From contig CAJAHV010000365.1 of assembly GCA_903939555.1 (NCBI GenBank), forward strand, positions 1 through 7,390: a stretch of 7,390 bases of DNA. Direction: 5' to 3'. The DNA comes from an uncultured Alphaproteobacteria bacterium (GTDB lineage: Bacteria; Pseudomonadota; Alphaproteobacteria; Sphingomonadales; Sphingomonadaceae). The notes beneath the pieces were generated by a model. That model was not told the DNA's origin, did not search any database, and saw only the letters and a program-made list of their open reading frames with translations. How positions within the stretch are numbered: position 1 is the stretch's first letter; each line of letters begins with the position of its first letter. The position numbers were made by a program, and so were the translations under genes. Of this stretch, positions 1-5,656 are shown in pieces.

Positions 1-120
1 CAGCCGTGGAGTGTGTGAACCGCGCCGGGTCTGCCGCTGGATTTCCTTCAGCACCCGCTCGGCAGGGGCCTTCACCGGCGATTTTTCAAGGAGGATTGGG
101 GCTTCATCTTCGTTCCTTCG
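1..120 (-). pseudogene. Partial IS3-family transposase OrfA N-terminus, probable remnant, cut by window edge
   Basis: Read on the minus strand, the frame from an in-frame stop at 123-121 to the left edge encodes KSPVKAPAERVLKEIQRQTR (84 to 25). This resembles the N-terminus of a group of IS3-family OrfA proteins whose members, from memory, start around a KAPAERV-(K)-(D/E)-I-(R/Q) stretch and continue into an (F/Y)SAEEKIRIVLEG helix-turn-helix. There is no ATG in the frame; the GTG at 75-73, directly before KAPAERV, is the natural start. After the TRR at 30-22 the frame reads GSHTPRL instead of the expected continuation, although it stays open to the edge. This suggests a broken element or a junction near position 22, or simply a divergent copy. 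No terminal inverted repeat could be assigned. The identification rests on about 20 residues recognised by eye. Confidence 0.45.
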
Positions 121-132
121 TCACTACGACGA

Positions 133-172
133 GGCCCAATTTCTCCTTAAATCACAACCTAAAATCTGGGCC
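133..172. repeat. Imperfect inverted repeat between IS-like fragment and SDR gene
   Basis: GGCCCA at 133-138 is the reverse complement of TGGGCC at 167-172. The arms extend inward imperfectly: GGCCCAATTT pairs with AAAATCTGGGCC if one base is bulged. The loop is about 25 nt and A/T-rich. No T-run follows on either side, so it is a poor intrinsic terminator. It lies upstream of the OrfA-like fragment and could belong to the insertion element's end. The rest of 121-249 holds no coding signal that I can see. Confidence 0.35.
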
Positions 173-249
173 ATAGGTGCTGACGGGGAACATACGGCAT
201 CAACGAACACATGTGGGGATTTGGTCAGCTGCTCGAGGACTATTGAGGA

Positions 250-993
250 TCAGATCAGCCCGCCATCGGCGATTATGGTTCGACCGTTCACCCAGCGCGA
301 GGCCGGTGAAGCGAGGAACAGCACGATATCGGCGATATCCTCGGGCTGGCCGAGCCGGCCGAGCGGCGTGGCGGCGGCGATACCGGCACGGATATCATCC
401 GGAATCCACGCCGTCATCGGGGTTTCGGTGGCGCCGGGGGCGACACTGTTGATAGTGATGTTGCGCCCGGCGAGCTCGCGGGCAAAGCCCTGGGTGAGGG
501 TGATGACGGCAGACTTGGCGGCGCAATAGGGGACCAACCCGGCCATAGGACCATAGCTTAGGTTCGTAGAGATGTTTACGATACGCCCACCGTCGCTGCC
601 GAAATGCGGCACCACGGCCTGCATAATCAGGATGGTGCCAAGCACATTGTCATTCATTAACGCCGTGAAATTTTCCGCCGTGACGCTGCCAAACGGCTGC
701 TGAGGCGAGGTGCCCGAGCAATTGACCAGGATATCGATGCGCCCGAAGCACGACGCCAGTTCGCCGGCCATCGCCGCACAGGCAGCAGCCTCCGAGACAT
801 TACCGCTCAGCACGACGGCTTCGCCGCCGCCGGCGGCAATTTGCGCGGCGATGTCGGCGGCGCCCTCGACATTGCGGAAGGCATGGACGCCGACCCTCGC
901 GCCCGCCGCTGCCAGCGCTAGCGCCACCGCGCCGCCGATGCCGCCCGAAGCGCCGGTCACTAACGCCACCTTACCGTCCAATACGCCTGCCAT
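250..993 (-). CDS. Short-chain dehydrogenase/reductase (SDR), FabG-like
   Basis: A 247-residue classical SDR of normal length, expected to be a cytosolic NAD(P)-dependent oxidoreductase acting on an alcohol/ketone pair. Visible motifs: dinucleotide-binding TGASGGIG (14-20), NCSG (91-94) in place of the usual NNAG, Asn116 of the catalytic tetrad, active-site YCAAK (Tyr156, Lys160), PG at 186-187 and the C-terminal DGG (243-245). No acidic residue ends strand beta2 (VHAFR, 36-40), and Arg40 is there instead, which mildly favours NADP(H). Counting back 13 residues from Tyr156, where FabG has its catalytic Ser, gives Thr143. The ATG at 993 has an AGGGA-type ribosome site about 9 nt upstream and follows the propeller gene's stop by 15 nt, so the gene is probably the last of a three-gene leftward operon. 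The family is certain; the substrate is not determinable. Confidence 0.93.
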   Translation of the reverse strand: MAGVLDGKVALVTGASGGIGGAVALALAAAGARVGVHAFRNVEGAADIAAQIAAGGGEAVVLSGNVSEAAACAAMAGELASCFGRIDILVNCSGTSPQQPFGSVTAENFTALMNDNVLGTILIMQAVVPHFGSDGGRIVNISTNLSYGPMAGLVPYCAAKSAVITLTQGFARELAGRNITINSVAPGATETPMTAWIPDDIRAGIAAATPLGRLGQPEDIADIVLFLASPASRWVNGRTIIADGGLI

Positions 994-1008
994 GGCTTCT
1001 GTTCCCTT

Positions 1009-2109
1009 TCACTGTGTATGTCGTGTCAGTTCTCGCAGGTCCCCAAGCGGTGCGGTGGCGAGGCCGATGCCGCGCAGGCCATCGCTGCCCAAGGTCTGGA
1101 AGCCGTAATAATAGAAATAGAGCTGCCCCCCCACAGCCACCAGCCGGTTGGCCGCCACGCCGAAATCATCCCAGGCACCTGGAGGCCCAACGCGGAAGAT
1201 CGGCTGGTCGTAGAGATGGTGCCAGGTGAGGCCATCATCGGATTCGGCAGCTGCCACCGTGCGGGCATGGGCAGCATTGACCGCAGTATAGACCATCAGC
1301 CAGCGCCTACCGCTGGGCAGCGGATTGGCCAGCACCTGGCGCGTCACCATGCCGGCTTCATCATAGGGGCGGCTGCCATCGGCCCAGCGCAGCGGGCCGA
1401 GTGTGGTCCAGTGCAAGGCGTCCGGCGAGGCGGCAATGTGCGTCTCGAACTGGCCAAGATCACGCGTTGGCGCAGTATACTGCATCAGCCAACGTCGGCC
1501 ATCCCAATGTGCATTCGGCCAGCTGACATAGAGTTGCACCTCGCTGAAATCGAGCAGTGCGCCGCCGCTCGCCTGTCCGCGCATCCGCGTCCAGTGCACG
1601 CCATCACTGCTGCGGGCGAGGCCCGGGCGCATGCCGAGCCCCGGCTGGGTGCCGATGGCGGGGTTGGTGCAGGTGCGCGGCTCACGGTTACCGCCAAAAT
1701 ACCACATCAGCCATTCGCCGGCACCGCGGCTGACATCGGTGAGGCCGACATGCAGGCTGTCAAAATCCATCGTCTCGGGGCTGGGGGCGAACACCGCGCC
1801 CAGCGCTTCCGGACCATCAATGCGCTGCCAATAGACGCCATCGGCGGAGGTTGCCAACGCCACCCGGCCGCTACCAAGGGTCGGCGGGCCGTAGAAGGAT
1901 TTGTCCCGACAGTAATACCACATGCGCCATAGCCCGCTCAGCGCATCATGATCGACCACGGCGCCGCCCACGCGAAAATCATCGCAACGGCCAGCGGGGC
2001 CAAGCGGCAAGACAAGCCCGTCCATGGTCATGATGGGTATCGGCTCATCAGTTCGCCCCTTGCTCTCCAGCGGAAAGAATTTCCCGTCGCCTCGCGCCGG
2101 GCAAATCAT
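1009..2109 (-). CDS. Five-bladed beta-propeller, GH43/GH32-like glycosidase-fold protein
   Basis: A 366-residue protein without a recognisable signal peptide, so probably cytoplasmic. It shows regular internal repeats: aromatic strands WRMWYY (61-66), WLMWYF (133-138), WLMQYT (207-212), WLMVYT (270-275) and LYFYYYG (330-336), alternating with S-x-D-x-x-x-W turns at 88-94, 167-173, 228-234 and 290-296. DDF near the N-terminus (43-45) and again at 314-316 fits propeller closure. This pattern is typical of the five-bladed propeller fold of GH43, GH32, GH68 and GH130 enzymes. Candidate acidic residues (Asp43/44, Asp116/118, Glu190, Asp250/Glu251) are visible, but I cannot assign a catalytic set. 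The first ATG (2109) is used; Met27 or Met29 (2031 or 2025) is an alternative, since residues 1-26 look non-domain and neither site has a clear Shine-Dalgarno. It sits 18 nt after the LysR stop. The fold is well supported; enzymatic activity is unproven. Confidence 0.82.
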   Translation of the reverse strand: MICPARGDGKFFPLESKGRTDEPIPIMTMDGLVLPLGPAGRCDDFRVGGAVVDHDALSGLWRMWYYCRDKSFYGPPTLGSGRVALATSADGVYWQRIDGPEALGAVFAPSPETMDFDSLHVGLTDVSRGAGEWLMWYFGGNREPRTCTNPAIGTQPGLGMRPGLARSSDGVHWTRMRGQASGGALLDFSEVQLYVSWPNAHWDGRRWLMQYTAPTRDLGQFETHIAASPDALHWTTLGPLRWADGSRPYDEAGMVTRQVLANPLPSGRRWLMVYTAVNAAHARTVAAAESDDGLTWHHLYDQPIFRVGPPGAWDDFGVAANRLVAVGGQLYFYYYGFQTLGSDGLRGIGLATAPLGDLRELTRHTQ

Positions 2110-2127
2110 TTTTCACGTCGCAGTCCA

Positions 2128-3027
2128 TCAGCCTTGCGGATGGCGCTCGAGCAACAGCGCCTCGCAGCTATCGCGCAGCACGTTGCAAAATGCCGAGGCG
2201 ATCGGGGAAAGGCTTGAGGCGGCGGATGCCACCGTCACCAGTTGCAGCATGATTGGCGGATCGAGCGGGCGCACATCAAAGGCGTCCCCATAGGTCTTGG
2301 TCGCCATCAGCAGCTCGGGCAGGATGGCGCACCAGTCCGAGCGGGAGATGAGGTCGAGCGTCGCCAGCATCGAGTTCATCTCGATGGTTTCGGCGATCTC
2401 GACATTTTGGGCGGCAAGCAGCGCCCGCACCGTTTGCGCGCGGACATTTGCAAGCTCGGGCAGGACCAGCTTGATCGGGCCGAGCCCGGCCAGCCGTAAA
2501 GGGCCGGGTGCCGCGCTGTCGCGCCGCGTTACCATCACTTCGGGCGTGGCGCAGAAGTTGCGGATGCGTACGCCGAGCATTTCGGGCATTGCCGGCACCA
2601 CCGCCAAATCGAGATCACCAGCAATGACGCGTTCAACCAGAGCTGCGCTGTAGGATTCAGTCACGCTAACATGGGCGTTGGGGTGGCGCTCGCGGAACAA
2701 CATGAGTGCCGGCGCCAGTGCGGCGGCGTTGAGCGTCGGCATCAGCCCGATGCTGGTCTCGCCGGCCAGACCGAAGGAGAATTGTTTGAGCCGCTGGAAG
2801 GCGGTGTCGCTCGCACGCAGTGCCTGCAGGCAATGGCTGTAAAACACGTCGGCCGCCGGCGTGGGCAGGACCTTGCCCTTCTCGCGGCGAAAGAGCTGGA
2901 CGCCATAGCGCTCCTCAAGATTGCGGACATGCTGGGACACGCCGGATTGCGTCGCGCCCTCCCTTACGGCAGCGAGCGTGAAGGAGCGTTCCTCATAGGC
3001 GGCCACGAAAAGCTGCAGGTTGCGCAT
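2128..3027 (-). CDS. LysR-type transcriptional regulator
   Basis: A 299-residue protein of the usual LysR length. The N-terminal winged helix-turn-helix is clear: LQLFVAAYEERSFTLAA (4-20), then TQSGVSQHVRNLEERYGVQL (26-45) and FRRE (46-49). The linker helix follows to about residue 85. A periplasmic-binding-protein-like effector domain runs from about 88 (GETSIGLMPTL) to 290, with the usual DLDLAVVP (138-145) lobe segment. It probably senses a pathway substrate or intermediate and controls both divergent blocks. Its start lies 12 nt from an ATC-N9-GAT motif, so autoregulation is likely. No strong Shine-Dalgarno precedes the ATG at 3027. Unusually, it is the promoter-proximal gene of the leftward block, followed after 18 nt by the propeller gene. 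The family is certain; the ligand is unknown. Confidence 0.95.
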   Translation of the reverse strand: MRNLQLFVAAYEERSFTLAAVREGATQSGVSQHVRNLEERYGVQLFRREKGKVLPTPAADVFYSHCLQALRASDTAFQRLKQFSFGLAGETSIGLMPTLNAAALAPALMLFRERHPNAHVSVTESYSAALVERVIAGDLDLAVVPAMPEMLGVRIRNFCATPEVMVTRRDSAAPGPLRLAGLGPIKLVLPELANVRAQTVRALLAAQNVEIAETIEMNSMLATLDLISRSDWCAILPELLMATKTYGDAFDVRPLDPPIMLQLVTVASAASSLSPIASAFCNVLRDSCEALLLERHPQG

Positions 3028-3115
3028 GACGCAATGCTATCAGCTTTTCTGATGTAATCCAGCATTAGAAATCATTTATTGTGGTGGCCATCTCATGACA
3101 TTCTGATGACATGGG
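3028..3115. promoter_or_regulatory. Divergent intergenic control region
   Basis: These 88 bases separate the regulator start from the flavin reductase start and are more A/T-rich than the surroundings, especially 3066-3080. They should hold both divergent promoters. A weak rightward candidate is TTGTGG (3079-3084) with TCTGAT (3102-3107) 17 bp later. I do not see convincing sigma70 boxes, which is compatible with activator dependence. TTCTGATG occurs at 3047-3054 (right arm of the palindrome) and again at 3101-3108, 54 bp apart. ATGACAT is directly repeated at 3095-3101 and 3106-3112. Confidence 0.6.
3039..3053. promoter_or_regulatory. Putative LysR-family operator, ATC-N9-GAT palindrome
   Basis: ATCAG-CTTTT-CTGAT is a perfect 5-bp inverted repeat with a 5-bp centre. 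It contains the classic LysR-family half-site arrangement ATC-N9-GAT (a form of T-N11-A). It lies in the divergent control region, 12 nt upstream of the regulator's own start. A second outer inverted repeat, ATGCT (3034-3038) and AGCAT (3061-3065), flanks it asymmetrically. The position fits the high-affinity recognition site of the regulator encoded at 3027-2128. Confidence 0.65.
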
Positions 3116-3667
3116 ATGGGGAAACAGCCTTTGACGCAGGGCGGAGCTTTGCAGCGGGAAACCGCCGAGGCATCTGTGCCTGCTCTTGATATGCGCGGGC
3201 TGCGCGATGCTCTCGGCCGCTTCGCCACGGGTGTCACCATCATAACCGGCTGCGCGCCGGATGGCCGTGCGCTCGGTCTCACCGTTAATTCCTTCAGTGC
3301 GCTTTCGCTGGCGCCGCCACTGGTCTCCTGGAGCCTGCGGCTTGAGTCTAGGGCTTTACCGGGCTTTCTCGCCGCCGGGCACTTCGCCGTGAATGTGCTG
3401 GCCGCAGAGCAACAGCTGCTGGGCGCGCGTTTCGCCAGGCGATGCAACGATGGCTTCGCCGGCATCGCGCACCGGCGCGGCGCCGGCGGTTGCCCGGTCA
3501 TCTCCGGCAGCCTCGCAAGCTTCGAGTGCCGCACCAGCCGCAGCATCGAGGCGGGGGACCATATGCTGTTCGTCGGCGAAGTTTTGAACTTCGAGTCAGT
3601 TGTAGGCGCTCCGCTACTATTCTTTGCCGGGCGGCTGGCGCCGCCGGCTTCCATCGGCCTAGCTTAG
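3116..3667 (+). CDS. Flavin reductase-like FMN-binding protein, reductase of a two-component monooxygenase
   Basis: A 183-residue member of the HpaC/flavin reductase-like family (PF01613 type, split-barrel fold). It would use NAD(P)H to reduce FMN or FAD and release it to a partner oxygenase in the cytosol. The hallmarks are in order: LRDALGRFATGVTIIT (29-44), GLTVNSFSALSLAPPLVSWS (54-73, the flavin phosphate and isoalloxazine loop), FAVNVLA (90-96), LASFECR (133-139) and GDHMLFVGEV (147-156, the conserved GDH-x-x-x-x-GEV). The partner is almost certainly the luciferase-like oxygenase starting 15 nt downstream. The ATG at 3116 has no ribosome site; the GTG at 3176 (codon 21) has GAGG 5 nt upstream and gives a start close to the domain, as is usual in the family, so the true start may be 3176. 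This is the first gene of the rightward block. Confidence 0.92.
   Translation: MGKQPLTQGGALQRETAEASVPALDMRGLRDALGRFATGVTIITGCAPDGRALGLTVNSFSALSLAPPLVSWSLRLESRALPGFLAAGHFAVNVLAAEQQLLGARFARRCNDGFAGIAHRRGAGGCPVISGSLASFECRTSRSIEAGDHMLFVGEVLNFESVVGAPLLFFAGRLAPPASIGLA
3167..3178 (+). promoter_or_regulatory. Ribosome-binding site plus GTG favouring a later flavin reductase start
   Basis: GAGG at 3167-3170 lies 5 nt before an in-frame GTG at 3176-3178. The upstream ATG at 3116 has no such element. Using 3176 would give a protein of 163 residues that begins five residues before the conserved MRGLRDALGRFATG segment. Confidence 0.45.
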
Positions 3668-3682
3668 GGATCTGTCAGAATA

Positions 3683-4798
3683 ATGGACATTGGCTTCTTC
3701 ACAATGCCGATCCACCCGGTCGGCCGAAGCATCGCCGAGACGCTGCAAGAAGACCGCGAGCTGGCTCTGGTTGCGGATCGGCTTGGCTTTACCGAAGGCT
3801 TTTATGGCGAGCACGCCACCGATGCAGCTGAGACGATCACGTCTTCATTGATGTTCGTCGCCTCACTCATTCACTCTACCAAGACCATCAAGCTCGGCAC
3901 CGGCACAGTTAACCTACCCTGCTACCACCCAGCCATGGTCGCGGCGCAGGTAGCGATGGTCGATCACATGGCGCAGGGTCGCTTCCTTTTTGGCATCAGC
4001 CCGGGCGGGTTGCTCTCGGATGCCGAGGTATTCGGCAACCTCGATAATGATCGCACGGCAATGTTCCTCGAATCGATAGACCACATTCTCGCCATTTGGG
4101 CCGGCGAGGCACCGCACAAGCGCGAGGGCAAGTTCTGGAATTTCTCCACCGAGCGTACCACCATTACGGAGCTCGGCCAGGGCAGCATCATGAAGCCCTA
4201 TCAAAAGCCGCACCCGCAGATTGTCGTCACTGCCGTAGCGCCATTTTCGCAAGGGGTTACGCAGGCCGCCAAACGCGGCTGGCAGCCTATTTCGGCCAAC
4301 TTCCTACTGCCGAAGTGGGTGCAATCGCACTGGCCGAATTATCAGCAAGGCTGTGAGGAATCTGGTCGCTTGGCGGATACTGCCCATTGGCGGGTCGCCA
4401 AGAGCATCTTTGTCGCAGACGATCTAGGCACAGCACGGCGTTATGCTACGGCCGCCGAAGGTCCTTACCATCAATACTACCGCTCCATTGTCACTAAGAT
4501 GATCGCAAATGGCCGCGCCAATCTCTTCAAGGCTGACCAGAACGCACCGGATTCTTCCGTCACCGTAGAGGGAGTCGTCGATGATCTGGTTATCTGGGGC
4601 ACGCCGGAAAAGGTAGCGGACGAACTGCTGGCATTCCGCGAATCGGTCGGCGATTTCGGCACGTTGCTTTACGCTGGGCATGACTGGGCGGATCGCCGCC
4701 TTGCCATCCGATCGATGGAGTTGATGGCGGAGCGGGTGATGCCAAAGGTCAACGCCGCCATCGCGGCGCCGTCTCAACTGCTGCGGATGGAGGGCTGA
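3683..4798 (+). CDS. Luciferase-like FMNH2-dependent monooxygenase (limonene 1,2-monooxygenase LimB-like)
   Basis: A 371-residue member of the bacterial luciferase-like monooxygenase superfamily (TIM barrel). These enzymes use reduced FMN from a separate reductase and O2 to insert one oxygen atom. The opening MDIGFFTMPIHP (1-12), LVADRLGFTEGFYGEH (29-44) and LGTGTVNLPCYHP (71-83) are family hallmarks. His44 in GEH matches the catalytic His44 of LuxA by position. VDHMAQGRFLFGISPG (93-108) is the canonical barrel segment, and IWGTPEKVADEL (304-315) the C-terminal one. The length and the GFFTMP-type start recall limonene 1,2-monooxygenase LimB; type II Baeyer-Villiger and sulfide or alkane oxygenases share the fold. 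It follows the flavin reductase by 15 nt, with AGGGA about 12 nt upstream of the ATG. The class is firm; the substrate is inferred only loosely. Confidence 0.93.
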   Translation: MDIGFFTMPIHPVGRSIAETLQEDRELALVADRLGFTEGFYGEHATDAAETITSSLMFVASLIHSTKTIKLGTGTVNLPCYHPAMVAAQVAMVDHMAQGRFLFGISPGGLLSDAEVFGNLDNDRTAMFLESIDHILAIWAGEAPHKREGKFWNFSTERTTITELGQGSIMKPYQKPHPQIVVTAVAPFSQGVTQAAKRGWQPISANFLLPKWVQSHWPNYQQGCEESGRLADTAHWRVAKSIFVADDLGTARRYATAAEGPYHQYYRSIVTKMIANGRANLFKADQNAPDSSVTVEGVVDDLVIWGTPEKVADELLAFRESVGDFGTLLYAGHDWADRRLAIRSMELMAERVMPKVNAAIAAPSQLLRMEG

Positions 4799-4801
4799 AT
4801 G
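4789..4801 (+). promoter_or_regulatory. Shine-Dalgarno of the hydrolase gene inside the monooxygenase 3' end
   Basis: GGAGGG at 4789-4794 lies 4 nt before the ATG at 4799. That ATG immediately follows the monooxygenase stop codon TGA (4796-4798). This arrangement suggests translational coupling of the two genes. Confidence 0.7.
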
Positions 4802-5656
4802 GCTCTTGCGGCCGCCGTCGAACGCAGCATCCGGAGCGGCGACGCGCAGTTACATGCGCGCGTCGAAGGCCGCCCCGGCGCGCCGTTCATTACTTGCCTG
4901 CACGCATTGGCCACGGATACCCGGCTTTGGGGGCCGCAACTGGCGGCGCTTTGCGGCAGCTTCCAGATCCTGACGATCGACATGCGTGGGCATGGCCGCT
5001 CAACGCCCGGCAGCGATGCCGGGCTGGCCGCCGCCTTCACACTCGACGGCCTTGCTGCCGATGTGGTGGCGGTCTGGGACGCGCTGGGCATCAGTCGGTC
5101 CGCCGTGCTCGGCCTCTCCATCGGCGGCATGCTCGGTCTGGAACTGGCGCTGGCGCACCCCGAACGCGTAACGGCTCTGGTCGCGGCAGATTGCCGGGCA
5201 GATGCGCCGCAGCCGTTCAAGGCGATGTGGCCAGCCCGGCGGGCGGTGTTTGCCGAGGCTGGCCTTGAGGCCCTTGCCGATGCCACGATCGCAACCTGGT
5301 TCGGGCATTTGCGCGCCGACGAGCCAAACCTAGCCGCTCCGCATCCGGCTGAGGCACTGGCTCGCGCAATGATCACCAACACATCGCCCGCCGGCTATGC
5401 CGGCGCCAGCCGCGCGCTGGAGGGGCTGGACCTGCTACCGCGTCTGTCGGGGATGACGCGCCCGGTGCTTTATATAGTGGGCAGCGAGGATGGCATGCAC
5501 CCCGCCGCCATGCGCGTCATGTCTGCCGCCACGCCCGGCTCGGCACTCATCGAGTTGCCTGGGGCCGGACATCTCGCCAGCCTTGAACAACCCGATGCCT
5601 TTTCCGCCGTAGTGCTTCCCTTCCTGCGCGGCGTGCTCCAGCAGGCGGCGGCGTGA
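4799..5656 (+). CDS. Alpha/beta-fold hydrolase, 3-oxoadipate enol-lactonase/esterase-like
   Basis: A 285-residue alpha/beta hydrolase, presumably cytosolic, resembling enol-lactonases (PcaD-type) and carboxylesterases. Catalytic triad candidates: nucleophile Ser107 in GLSIGG (105-110), Asp231 in GSED (228-231) and His258 in GAGH (255-258). LHALATDTRLWGPQ (34-47) aligns with the oxyanion-hole loop of PcaD-like proteins, and DMRGHGRS (61-68) is the usual post-strand-4 motif. A cap region lies at about 131-215. The ATG directly abuts the monooxygenase stop and has a strong Shine-Dalgarno; the 3' end overlaps the next gene by GTGA. In this context the likely job is opening a lactone or ester made by the oxygenase, but haloperoxidase-like or C-C hydrolase activity cannot be excluded from motifs alone. 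Confidence 0.9.
   Translation: MALAAAVERSIRSGDAQLHARVEGRPGAPFITCLHALATDTRLWGPQLAALCGSFQILTIDMRGHGRSTPGSDAGLAAAFTLDGLAADVVAVWDALGISRSAVLGLSIGGMLGLELALAHPERVTALVAADCRADAPQPFKAMWPARRAVFAEAGLEALADATIATWFGHLRADEPNLAAPHPAEALARAMITNTSPAGYAGASRALEGLDLLPRLSGMTRPVLYIVGSEDGMHPAAMRVMSAATPGSALIELPGAGHLASLEQPDAFSAVVLPFLRGVLQQAAA

Noticed and set aside
133..172. Inverted repeat considered as transcription terminator of the leftward operon
   Set aside because: The loop is about 25 nt, the stem is imperfect and no T-run follows on the minus strand.
208..240. Small palindromes CACATGTG (208-215), CAGCTG and CTCGAG considered as regulatory or attachment sites
   Set aside because: Isolated 6-8 bp palindromes with no repeat partner and no promoter or gene start nearby; expected by chance.
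11..529. Plus-strand open frame (172 codons) at the left end
   Set aside because: More than half is antisense to the SDR gene. The remaining part lies opposite the transposase-like fragment and has no recognisable features.
1018..1932. Long plus-strand open frame (304 codons) opposite the propeller gene
   Set aside because: It is the antisense of a protein with clear periodic aromatic and S-x-D-x-x-x-W repeats. Its own translation shows no family motifs, and it is typical of shadow frames in GC-rich DNA.
3076..3654. Minus-strand open frame (192 codons) opposite the flavin reductase
   Set aside because: Low-complexity Ser/Ala/Pro/Arg translation with no motif, while the plus strand encodes an unmistakable flavin reductase. 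It also covers the control region.
4774..5382. Minus-strand open frame (202 codons) opposite the alpha/beta hydrolase
   Set aside because: Ala/Ser/Arg-rich shadow without motifs. The plus strand carries a full catalytic triad pattern.
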